The notes below the pieces were generated by a model. That model saw only the letters and a list, made by a program, of their open reading frames with translations, ran no database searches and had not been told where the DNA came from. DNA of 64,000 bases from Pseudomonas nunensis. Lineage in GTDB: Bacteria; Pseudomonadota; Gammaproteobacteria; Pseudomonadales; Pseudomonadaceae. Positions 1 to 9,527 of this stretch are shown here, in pieces. A program made the position numbers and the translations under genes. Each line of letters opens with the position of its first letter. The first letter of the stretch is position 1. The stretch is from positions 6,868,501-6,932,500 of the forward strand of contig NZ_CP101125.1 in assembly GCF_024296925.1 (NCBI RefSeq), written 5' to 3'.

Positions 1-80
1 CTTTCCCGGGCGTTGATTTGCAAAGCCGCGATCAATTGGCGGTCGATTTCGTCGAGCACGGGTGGACGAGTGTCAGGCAA
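1..80 (-). CDS. Lrp/AsnC-family transcriptional regulator, N-terminal fragment (cut by left edge)
   Basis: Read on the minus strand from a TTG at 78-80, this frame is open to the window edge and encodes 26 residues containing LDEIDRQLIAALQINARE. That is the typical opening of the AsnC/Lrp helix-turn-helix (L-D-x-x-D-x-x-I-x-x-x-L-Q-x-x-A-R). A GGAG lies 7 nt before the TTG, which supports this start; an in-frame GTG at 58-60 is the alternative. The gene is divergent from gcd with about 180 bp between them. Only the start of the HTH is visible, so the ligand and targets are unknown. Confidence 0.7.
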   Translation of the reverse strand, partial: MPDTRPPVLDEIDRQLIAALQINARE

Positions 81-262
81 GGGGCTTCTCCAGCGGCATG
101 CATCAATGGGCAGCATGTTACAGACACATCCCACACAGCGCTCGTGGCGGTTATTTAAGCCTGGTTTTGTACCGTTCAGAACATTTTGCCTGCGACAAAT
201 TGCCATAAGTAACTAGGTAGTACATCATTTCTCCCTTGTCACAAATGGGGAAAACTTCCGAC
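81..262. promoter_or_regulatory. Divergent intergenic region between AsnC-type regulator and gcd
   Basis: These 182 bases separate two divergently transcribed genes and must hold both promoters. The stretch is AT-richer than the flanking coding DNA, especially at about 145-235. I could not assign -35/-10 boxes or an operator with confidence. A 67-codon frame at 13-216 has no visible ribosome binding site and is not called. Confidence 0.45.
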
Positions 263-2614
263 ATGAATAATTCTGGGGCTGCCGCCGGCAGCAAATGGTT
301 GCTGTTGGGGCTGGGTGTCCTGATCGCGTTGATCGGGCTCGGCCTGGCAGGTGGCGGTGCTTACCTGGTGACGTTGGGCGGGAGCTGGTACTTCCTGCTG
401 ATGGGCCTGGCGATGCTGATTTGCGGGCTGATGATTGCCCGGCGCAAGCCGCAAGGTGCCTGGCTGTATGGCCTGGCGTTGATCCTGACGGCGATCTGGG
501 CGGTGTGGGACAGCGGTTTCGAGTATTGGCCGCTGGTTTCGCGGGTACTGACGTTCGCCGTGATCGGCCTGGTTATCGCGCTGATTTATCCGACGCTGGT
601 GCGCGCTTCCGGCGCCACGGCAGGGCGTGGCGCTTACGGCTTGGCCGGTATTCTGGGTGTCGGTGTAGTCGCCACGCTGGCCTACATGTTTGTGCCGACC
701 CATGTGGTCAAGGCCAGCAGTGAACCTGCGGTAACACCGGTCGCGCCGGGCACCGAGCAGAAGGACTGGGCTCACTGGGGCAATACCACCGCCGGTAATC
801 GCTTCGCCGCGCTGGACCAGATCAACAAAGGCAACATCGACAAGTTGCAGGTGGCCTGGACCTTCCACACCGGCGATATCCCGCAAAGCACCGGCGCTGG
901 CGCTGAAGACCAGAACACCCCGTTGCAAATCGGTGACACGGTCTACACCTGCACCGCCTACGGAAAAGTCTTCGCCCTGGACGCCGACACTGGCACCCAG
1001 CGCTGGAAGTTCGATCCCCAAGGCACCGCGCCGAACTGGCAACGCTGCCGTGGCCTGGGGTACTCCGAAACCCCTGTGTCTGCGGATAACCAGCCAACCG
1101 CCTGTGCGAAACGTCTGTTTCTGCCGACCGGCGATGCGCGCCTGATCGCCATCAATGCCGACACCGGCAAGCCCTGCGAAGACTTCGGTGACAAAGGCAC
1201 CGTCGACCTGAAAACCGACATGGGCGAAGTCAAACCCGGTTACTACCAGCAAACCTCGACCCCGCTGGTCGCCGGCAATGTGGTGATCGTCGGCGGTCGC
1301 GTGGCCGATAACTACTCCACCGGCGAACCGCCAGGCGTGGTGCGTGCCTACGACGTGCGCAGCGGCGAGCTGGTATGGGCGTGGGATCCGGGCAACCCGA
1401 ACACGACCAAACGCCCTCCGGCTGGCGAAACCTACACCCGTGGTACGCCGAACGTGTGGTCGGCCATGTCCTACGACGCCAAACTCGGTCTGGTCTACCT
1501 GCCCACCGGCAACGCCACCCCGGACTTCTTCGGCGGCCAACGCACGTCCTTCGATGACAAGTGGAACTCGTCCATCGTCGCCATTGACGTGAAGACCGGT
1601 CAGGTGCGCTGGCACTTCCAGACCACTCACCACGATCTCTGGGACTTCGACCTGCCGGCGCAACCGCTGCTCTACGATGTGCCGGACGACAAGGGCGGCA
1701 CCCAGCCAGCCTTGGCGCAAGTCACCAAACAGGGCGAGATCTTCCTGCTCAACCGCGAAACCGGTGTGCCGATAGCGCGGGTCGAAGAACGCCCGGTACC
1801 TCAAGGCAACGTACCCGGCGAACGCTACTCGCCGACCCAGCCGTTCTCGGTGGACATGCCGTCAATCGGCAACCAGACCCTGACCGAATCCGACATGTGG
1901 GGCGCCACGCCGTTCGACCAGTTGATGTGCCGCATCCAGTTCAAAGGCATGCGCCACGAAGGCGTCTACACGCCGCCGGGCCTTGATCGCGCGCTGCAAT
2001 TCCCGGGCTCCCTGGGCGGCATGAACTGGGGCAGCGTCTCGGTCGATCCGAACACCAACTACATGTTCGTCAACGACATGCGCCTGGGCCTGGCCAACTA
2101 CATGATCCCGCGCAACAAGATCGCCGCCGGGGCCAGCGGCATCGAAATGGGCGTCGTGCCGCAAGAGGGCACACCGTTCGGCGCCATGCGCGAACGCTTC
2201 CTCTCGGCCGCCGGCATCCCATGCCAGAAACCACCGTTTGGCACCATGTCCGCCATCGACCTCAAGACCCACAAACTGATGTGGCAGGTTCCGGTCGGCA
2301 CCGTGCAAGACACCGGGCCGCTGGGGATTCGCATGCACTTGCAGATCCCGATCGGCATGCCGACCCTGGGCGCTTCGCTGGCAACTCAGTCGGGGCTGCT
2401 GTTCTTCGCCGGGACTCAGGATTTCTATCTGCGTGCTTTCGATACGGGCAACGGTAATGAGATCTGGAAGTCGCGTTTGCCGGTGGGCAGTCAGTCGGGG
2501 CCGATGACGTACGTCTCGCCGAAGACTGGTAAGCAATACATTTTGCTGACCGTGGGTGGCGCGCGGCAGTCGTCGGATCGGGGGGACTATGTGATTGCGT
2601 ATGCGTTGCCCTGA
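263..2614 (+). CDS. gcd: Membrane-bound PQQ-dependent glucose dehydrogenase
   Basis: Oxidises glucose to gluconolactone at the periplasmic face of the inner membrane and passes electrons to ubiquinone. The protein is about 783 aa, near the usual ~800 of the family. About five hydrophobic segments fill the first ~145 residues (for example WLLLGLGVLIALIGLGLAGG), followed by an eight-bladed PQQ propeller with repeated blade motifs such as TPLQIGDTVYTC, TPLVAGNVVIVGG and HHDLWDFDLPAQP. The frame also opens at TTG 236 and ATG 245. I prefer ATG 263 because a GGGGA lies about 12 nt upstream. Its terminator follows at 2637-2665. In P. aeruginosa gcd lies elsewhere, so this placement differs from that species. 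Confidence 0.93.
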   Translation: MNNSGAAAGSKWLLLGLGVLIALIGLGLAGGGAYLVTLGGSWYFLLMGLAMLICGLMIARRKPQGAWLYGLALILTAIWAVWDSGFEYWPLVSRVLTFAVIGLVIALIYPTLVRASGATAGRGAYGLAGILGVGVVATLAYMFVPTHVVKASSEPAVTPVAPGTEQKDWAHWGNTTAGNRFAALDQINKGNIDKLQVAWTFHTGDIPQSTGAGAEDQNTPLQIGDTVYTCTAYGKVFALDADTGTQRWKFDPQGTAPNWQRCRGLGYSETPVSADNQPTACAKRLFLPTGDARLIAINADTGKPCEDFGDKGTVDLKTDMGEVKPGYYQQTSTPLVAGNVVIVGGRVADNYSTGEPPGVVRAYDVRSGELVWAWDPGNPNTTKRPPAGETYTRGTPNVWSAMSYDAKLGLVYLPTGNATPDFFGGQRTSFDDKWNSSIVAIDVKTGQVRWHFQTTHHDLWDFDLPAQPLLYDVPDDKGGTQPALAQVTKQGEIFLLNRETGVPIARVEERPVPQGNVPGERYSPTQPFSVDMPSIGNQTLTESDMWGATPFDQLMCRIQFKGMRHEGVYTPPGLDRALQFPGSLGGMNWGSVSVDPNTNYMFVNDMRLGLANYMIPRNKIAAGASGIEMGVVPQEGTPFGAMRERFLSAAGIPCQKPPFGTMSAIDLKTHKLMWQVPVGTVQDTGPLGIRMHLQIPIGMPTLGASLATQSGLLFFAGTQDFYLRAFDTGNGNEIWKSRLPVGSQSGPMTYVSPKTGKQYILLTVGGARQSSDRGDYVIAYALP

Positions 2615-2636
2615 GTAAGGGGGAATTGCAGGTAAG

Positions 2637-2665
2637 AAAAAGCCGCGTTTATACGCGGCTTTTTT
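2637..2665 (+). terminator. Rho-independent terminator of gcd
   Basis: A 12-bp perfect stem (AAAAAGCCGCGT with ACGCGGCTTTTT, loop TTAT) followed by a T run, starting 22 nt after the gcd stop. It is nearly the same sequence as the hairpin at 3616-3644 beyond the toxin-antitoxin pair. The flanking A run means it could also work on the minus strand, at the end of the HTH gene. Confidence 0.88.
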
Positions 2666-2677
2666 ACGTGTCCAGGT

Positions 2678-3118
2678 TTATGCGCATGCTTTGTGCCATT
2701 CACCTTCAAACTCGAGATTCAGTTTGTAGAGTTCGTGGTCCAGTTTGTTGATGGTATTGATAGCCGACATCAGATCCGCTTCGCCAGTTTTAGCCTCAAG
2801 ATAAAGTCCCCGCAAATACCGATCGTTCACCATCGGGATTTTGTCGGTTTTTTCCCAGATGGCTACGGCCTGACTCGTCAGACCAACGATTTCAGCGAGG
2901 CTTTCTTGAGATAGCCCAAGTTCCTTTCTCAAAAATCTAAACTCAGCGCCTGTCAGCACCGAAGGTTTCCCGGCTATAGCCTTGCCTATTACATCATGTA
3001 GGCCTTTCACATCTGTGATGGCAACAGACTCGCCATAAGCGGTCTCTTTCACCACGAAGCCGTTGCTAAGCCATACGTTCGGCAGGCCGCTTTCTACGTA
3101 GTGGTACATATAATTCAT
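2678..3118 (-). CDS. Helix-turn-helix protein, candidate antitoxin (MqsA/HigA-like)
   Basis: A 146-aa protein with an XRE-type HTH at about residues 57-105 (LTGAEFRFLRKELGLSQESLAEIVGL, given here only as landmark LGLSQESLAEIVG). The N-terminal part has the pattern YHYVESGLPNVWLSNGF, which I associate with regulators placed beside DUF4258 or RelE-like genes. No CxxC zinc site is seen, so it is not a full MqsA. It overlaps the upstream DUF4258 gene by 4 nt (ATGA), which indicates translational coupling. Toxin-first order with an HTH second gene is typical of higBA and mqsRA modules. I infer that it binds the partner and represses its own promoter. Base composition looks more AT-rich than the neighbours. 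Confidence 0.72.
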   Translation of the reverse strand: MNYMYHYVESGLPNVWLSNGFVVKETAYGESVAITDVKGLHDVIGKAIAGKPSVLTGAEFRFLRKELGLSQESLAEIVGLTSQAVAIWEKTDKIPMVNDRYLRGLYLEAKTGEADLMSAINTINKLDHELYKLNLEFEGEWHKACA

Positions 3119-3438
3119 CCCTTCTTTTGTATCGCGGTCACTATGACGAGAAATGTCCCGTCGTGATCAATGTCGATCGCGCCGACAATCTGGAGAGGTG
3201 ACCCAGCTCTGAACCAGGAAATGGTAAATCTCCAGTCACCTCCAGGCTGCTGAAACGGCCCCTCGGTAATATGCCCTTTACCTAGACAGTCCATTACATC
3301 CGGCATGGTTACGCCCCGCTCAATCATCCGCGCCTTGGCGTGGGGAGAATAGAAGATGCGTGCCGATACCTGCGAAAGCTCGCGGATGATTTCAAGAGCT
3401 TTATTTTTAGGTAGTGGAAAGGGGAGAAGAGGGCTCAT
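3115..3438 (-). CDS. DUF4258-family protein, candidate type II toxin
   Basis: A 107-aa protein carrying the DUF4258 signature SPHAKARMIERGVT (residues about 32-45) and a C-terminal beta-rich stretch (DWRFTISWF, LQIVGAIDI, FLVIVTAIQ). HAxxRMxERG motifs occur in small RelE/BrnT-like proteins, so an mRNA-interferase role is plausible but unproven. It is the first gene of a two-gene unit and overlaps the HTH gene by 4 nt. No Shine-Dalgarno is visible before the ATG. An AT-rich stretch containing CTATAGTATTTATAG lies only 8-22 nt upstream, so the transcript may be nearly leaderless. It could instead be a non-toxic DUF4258 protein. Confidence 0.68.
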   Translation of the reverse strand: MSPLLPFPLPKNKALEIIRELSQVSARIFYSPHAKARMIERGVTMPDVMDCLGKGHITEGPFQQPGGDWRFTISWFRAGSPLQIVGAIDIDHDGTFLVIVTAIQKKG

Positions 3439-3468
3439 TAGTTTTCTATAGTATTTATAGGTTGAGCC
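3432..3468 (-). promoter_or_regulatory. Putative operator/promoter of the DUF4258-HTH unit
   Basis: Nested inverted repeats overlap the DUF4258 start: an outer pair GGCTCA (3432-3437) and TGAGCC (3463-3468), and an inner pair CTATA (3446-3450) and TATAG (3456-3460) within AT-rich sequence that can serve as a -10 element on the minus strand. This layout fits autoregulation by the HTH partner. It is inference from symmetry only. Confidence 0.45.
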
Positions 3469-3615
3469 ATCCTAAAGTTCAAGGTTGGTTTGTCAATTTC
3501 ACGTGTGTGTCAGCGGATGACATCATTTCATTGGCAAATCAATGTGGACACTTTTTGGACATTTCAGCTGCTTTTTAAGAAAAAAGTGCTTGGAATAACC
3601 AGTACGCCAGACACG

Positions 3616-3644
3616 AAAAAGCCGCGTAAATACGCGGCTTTTTT
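3616..3644 (-). terminator. Rho-independent terminator downstream of tRNA-Ile2
   Basis: A 13-bp stem (AAAAAGCCGCGTA with TACGCGGCTTTTT, 2-nt loop) directly beyond the 3' end of the minus-strand tRNA. A/T runs on both sides allow function in either direction. It differs from the gcd terminator at 2637-2665 mainly in the loop. Confidence 0.82.
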
Positions 3645-3647
3645 GTT

Positions 3648-3724
<77 letters not shown>

Positions 3725-3739
3725 TCAGTAGGCCGCGGA

Positions 3740-6700
3740 TTATAGCGACGGTTTCTCGGCTGTGCTATCCGAAAAATCCGATACGGCTATACGAAGAAAC
3801 GTCGCGGCGAATTCCTCGGGCGGTAATGGCAGGCTGACGATGTAGCCCTGGATCTGTTCGCAGCCTTCGGTGGCGAGGAATTCTTGCTGTGCCTGGGTTT
3901 CGACGCCCTCGGCGATGATGGTGAATTGCATGCTGCGGCCGAGGGCGATGATGGCTCGCACAATGGCCGCGTCGTGGGGATCGTCCGGCAGTCCGCGGAC
4001 GAAAGACTGGTCGATTTTGAGGATGTCCAGCGGCAGGCGTTTGAGGTAGCTCAGGGATGAATAGCCGGTGCCGAAGTCGTCGATCGCCAATTGCACGCCC
4101 AGGCGTTTGAGTTGGTGCAGCACGGCCAGCGCTTCTTCAGCCTGGCTCATGATGAAGTTTTCGGTAATTTCCAGTTGCAGAAAACCGGGTTTGAGACGGT
4201 TGTCCTTGAGCAATTGTTCGATGCGACCAAGCAGGTTCGGTTGGCGCAGTTGCGCTCCGGCAAGGTTCACTGACAGCGGGCCGAGGCTTGTGTAGAGCTG
4301 ATTCCATTCGAACATCTGCCGGCACGCGGTCTCGAGCACCCAGTCGCCGATCTGCAGGATCATGCCGTTTTCTTCGGCCAGGGGAATGAAATGTTCCGGC
4401 GGGACATCGCCGAAAGTCGGGTGACGCCAGCGAATGAGTGCTTCGGCGCCGACCAGCCGATGATCGTCGAGGCTGATTTTCGGTTGATAGAAAAGGTGCA
4501 GCTCATTGCGCTCGATGGCGCGGCGCAGTTCGTGTTCCAGCGCCACGCGTTCGCTGGCTTGGGCGGTGAGGTCGCGGGTGTAGCTCTCGACCCGGTTGCG
4601 GCCCTTGGCCTTGGAGCGGTACATCGCCGCATCGGCGTTTTTGACCAGGGTTGCAACGTCGCAGCCGTCCTTGGGGTACAGGCTGGAACCGATGCTGGCG
4701 CTGATGAAAAACTCGTGCTCGCCAGCCTGGAATGGCGCCGAAAAGCAATTGAGCAGTTTGGTGGCGATGTGATCGGCATCGGTGGCTTGCTGCAGGCCAG
4801 GTAGCAGGATGATGAACTCGTCGCCACCGAGGCGCGCCACGGTGTCGATGTCCCGCAGTTGCTCTTTCAGGCGTACGGCGATGCCCTTGAGCAGCAGATC
4901 GCCGACCGGGTGACCAAGACTGTCATTAATGTGCTTGAAGCGGTCCAGGTCGAGAAACAGCACTGCACCCTGGCCACCGTTTTCCTGCTGGTTGTTAAGC
5001 GCAGTCAGCAGTCGGCTTTCGAACAGTGTGCGGTTCGGCAGACCGGTGAGCGGATCGTGGTGGGCCTGATAGTCGAGCTTGGCCTGGGCGTGCTTGAGGC
5101 TGGAGATATCGGCGAACACGGCGACAAAGTGGGTGATGAACTTGTCGCGGTTGCGCACGGCGCTGATGGTCAGCCAGCTCGGATAGAGCTCACCGTTTTT
5201 GCGCCGGTTGGAGATCTCGCCTTGCCAGTGTCCTTCATCGGTCAATTGATGCCACATCGCCGCATAGAACGCGCTGTCATGCAGGCCCGAGGCGAGCAAG
5301 CGAGGAGTGTGGCCCAGAGCTTCGCTCTCGCTGTAACCGGTGATTTCGGTAAACGCGCGGTTGACCGCGCTGATGTGCTGTTGGGTGTCGGTGATCAACA
5401 CGCCTTCTGCGGTGCTCTCGAACACGGTGGCGGCCTGTTGCAGTTTTTCCTGCATCAAGTGCCGCTCGGTGATGTCCCGGGCGATGGTCAGCATGCAATC
5501 TTCATCGCCAATCGGCAGCGGACGGCTCGACACCTCGCAGAGGCGGATTTGCCCGTCATTGCGGCGAATATGGCAGGTGAAGTCCCGTACGAAGCCGTCC
5601 CGGTGCAGCAAATCGAGCATCTGTTTGCGTTCGTTCAGATTGACCCAGATGCCCAGGTCCAGCGCCGAACGATCCACTGACATCGCGCTGTTGAAGCCCG
5701 TAATGCGGCTGAAGCCCTCGTTGACCTCCAGTAGCAGGCCATCACTCTGCCGGGACAGCAGCAAGCCGTCAGGCGAGGCGTGGAAGGCTTTGGCGAACTT
5801 CTCCTCGGAAGTTTGCAGCTGTTGTTGGGTTTCCTTGAGCTGACTGATGTCGCGCACCACCACGACCAGAGCGGGCGTGGTGTCGAGATCGAACGGCTCG
5901 GCGGAAATCAGGCCGGTAAACACCTGGCCGTTGTTGCGGCGAAAGGGCATTTCCAGATTGCGGATACTGCCGGCCTGCAACCGCTGCAGCAAACCTGGGC
6001 CGACCCCTGGAATTCCCCAGATATTCAAATCGGTGGCGGTCTGGCCGATGACGTCCACGGCTTTGAGCCCGATCTGTTCTTCAAACGCTTCGTTGACCTC
6101 CAGCAGGCAGCCATCGGAAAGCCGCGCAATCACCAGGATGTCCGGGCATTGCTGGAACACCGAGGCGAATTTCTGTTCCGACAGGCGCAATGCCTCTTCG
6201 GTGCGCTTGGCATCGCTGATGTCGATCATCAGCCCGCGCAGCACCGGCTCATGGCCGTGCTCGATCAGGCTGACGATATCGCGTACCCACAGACAGCGAC
6301 CGTCGGCGGTGATGACTCGGTAATCGACGCTGTGATCGCGACCGGCCAGCACTTCGTGATCGCAAAAGGTCTGGGCGCGGGTCAGGTCGGCGGGGTGGAT
6401 GATGTTGCGCCAGAATCCCGGGATCAGCCAATGGGACAGGGGATAGCCGAGCAGGTCTTCGGCGTGGGGCGACACGTAGCTGTAGGTGAAATCGCTGATT
6501 CGCGCTTCCCAGGCAATGGCGGACAGACTCTCCACCAGCCCGCGATAGTGGTATTCGCTGCTACGCAGTTCCTGCTCCAGATCGATCCGTCGAGCAATTT
6601 CCGAACTCAGTCGGCGGTTAATCCGGATGACCATTGCCAGAACGATCATCAGCAACAGCAGGCCCGGCAAGCCGTAAACCAGCAAGTCGGACCAGAAAGT

Positions 6701-7486
6701 CCGATGATCGAGGACGTTACCCACCCAATGCTCTTGGATGGTGCTGATTTCACTCGAACTCATGTCCGCCAGGACTTTGTCGATGATGCCGACGAGCATT
6801 TTGTTTTTCTGCGGCACTGCCATCGCCAATTGATAGCGATAGGGCGTCTCGCCGCTGACATAGAGCCCGTCGAGCTTGAGCTGACGCAGGCTCCAGACGC
6901 TGGAGGCCAGATCGCCGACCACGGCATCCACTTCATCGGTGGCCAACGCCTGCAACGCCGAGCTGACGTTGGGCATCGCCACCAGATTCAGGTCCGGGTG
7001 ATGGGTGCGCAACAGTTCATGGGGCGCATAGTTTTCCACCACGGCGATTTTCAGGCCGTACAGGTCCTCGATTTTGCGCGGCTGGGCACCGCCGACATGG
7101 GCGAGGATGACAATCGGAAAATCCAGGTAGGGGCGGGTGAATGACAGGTAGGTCTGGCGTTCTGGCGTCGACATGATGCCCGGCAGCAAATCCAGCTTGC
7201 CCTGTTTGACCTGTTCCAGGACCACCGTCCAGCTCACCGGCTCGATGGGCGTGAGCTTGATATCCAGGCGTTGGCGGATCACGTTTATATAATCCGCAGC
7301 CAGGCCCTGATAACGGTTCTGCTCGTCGCGGAACTCGAAGGGTGGCCAAGACGCATCGACGCCCAGACGCGAGTCCGGGTGAGCCGCCAGCCAGCTACGT
7401 TCTTCGTCGGTGAGAGTCAGCGCGCCAGCCGTTGCGGTCCAGGTCATCAGCGACAGCAAAAAAAGCACGGTCGACAATCTGGGCAT
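3740..7486 (-). CDS. rmcA: RmcA-like c-di-GMP enzyme (periplasmic SBP3, TM, 4 PAS, GGDEF, EAL)
   Basis: A 1248-aa inner-membrane protein that makes or breaks cyclic di-GMP. Order: signal peptide (residues 1-24), SBP_bac_3 ligand-binding domain (~35-255), a transmembrane segment with LPGLLLLMIVLAMVI (~272-292), four PAS domains (~312-800), GGDEF (~810-970), EAL (~980-1235). GGDEF is intact (ARLGGDEF), as is EAL (EALIRW, DDFGTGYSSL), so a phosphodiesterase is likely. Domain order, length and position beside rpoD match P. aeruginosa PA0575 (RmcA), reported to respond to redox state and arginine. The frame opens at 7579, but MPRLSTVLFLLS at 7486 starts a proper signal peptide with GAGA upstream. 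Confidence 0.88.
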   Translation of the reverse strand: MPRLSTVLFLLSLMTWTATAGALTLTDEERSWLAAHPDSRLGVDASWPPFEFRDEQNRYQGLAADYINVIRQRLDIKLTPIEPVSWTVVLEQVKQGKLDLLPGIMSTPERQTYLSFTRPYLDFPIVILAHVGGAQPRKIEDLYGLKIAVVENYAPHELLRTHHPDLNLVAMPNVSSALQALATDEVDAVVGDLASSVWSLRQLKLDGLYVSGETPYRYQLAMAVPQKNKMLVGIIDKVLADMSSSEISTIQEHWVGNVLDHRTFWSDLLVYGLPGLLLLMIVLAMVIRINRRLSSEIARRIDLEQELRSSEYHYRGLVESLSAIAWEARISDFTYSYVSPHAEDLLGYPLSHWLIPGFWRNIIHPADLTRAQTFCDHEVLAGRDHSVDYRVITADGRCLWVRDIVSLIEHGHEPVLRGLMIDISDAKRTEEALRLSEQKFASVFQQCPDILVIARLSDGCLLEVNEAFEEQIGLKAVDVIGQTATDLNIWGIPGVGPGLLQRLQAGSIRNLEMPFRRNNGQVFTGLISAEPFDLDTTPALVVVVRDISQLKETQQQLQTSEEKFAKAFHASPDGLLLSRQSDGLLLEVNEGFSRITGFNSAMSVDRSALDLGIWVNLNERKQMLDLLHRDGFVRDFTCHIRRNDGQIRLCEVSSRPLPIGDEDCMLTIARDITERHLMQEKLQQAATVFESTAEGVLITDTQQHISAVNRAFTEITGYSESEALGHTPRLLASGLHDSAFYAAMWHQLTDEGHWQGEISNRRKNGELYPSWLTISAVRNRDKFITHFVAVFADISSLKHAQAKLDYQAHHDPLTGLPNRTLFESRLLTALNNQQENGGQGAVLFLDLDRFKHINDSLGHPVGDLLLKGIAVRLKEQLRDIDTVARLGGDEFIILLPGLQQATDADHIATKLLNCFSAPFQAGEHEFFISASIGSSLYPKDGCDVATLVKNADAAMYRSKAKGRNRVESYTRDLTAQASERVALEHELRRAIERNELHLFYQPKISLDDHRLVGAEALIRWRHPTFGDVPPEHFIPLAEENGMILQIGDWVLETACRQMFEWNQLYTSLGPLSVNLAGAQLRQPNLLGRIEQLLKDNRLKPGFLQLEITENFIMSQAEEALAVLHQLKRLGVQLAIDDFGTGYSSLSYLKRLPLDILKIDQSFVRGLPDDPHDAAIVRAIIALGRSMQFTIIAEGVETQAQQEFLATEGCEQIQGYIVSLPLPPEEFAATFLRIAVSDFSDSTAEKPSL

Positions 7487-7570
7487 AACGGTCTCGTTAT
7501 GGCTCGGGGGGAATGTTTCGAGTGTAGACGGGCAATTCGGCGGGGGGGTATTGCGGGGGATTTTATCTGC

Positions 7571-7603
7571 AAAAAGCAAAACCCCCGGCCTGGGCCGGGG
7601 GTT
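7571..7603 (-). terminator. Rho-independent terminator of rpoD
   Basis: A G+C-rich hairpin (ACCCCCGGCC with GGCCGGGGGT around a TGG loop) followed on the minus strand by TTTTGCTTTTT. It starts 7 nt after the rpoD stop. Confidence 0.85.
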
Positions 7604-7609
7604 CTGTGA

Positions 7610-9460
<1,851 letters not shown>

Positions 9461-9527
9461 AACACCCTATCCACTGAAGGTCTTGGCGGGCAAAAAACAA
9501 GCCGAGGATTATACCTGAGCTATGACC

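Noticed and set aside
239..1804. 521-codon frame antisense to gcd
   Set aside because: Shadow of gcd with no start signal or family match.
3540..3600. Phage attachment site next to the tRNA
   Set aside because: A TGGACA repeat is present, but no duplicated tRNA 3' end and no integrase were found, so this is only noted as a possible relic.
5780..7144. 454-codon frame antisense to rmcA
   Set aside because: Codon-bias shadow of the long PAS/GGDEF gene; composition (Gln/His-rich) is typical of antisense frames.
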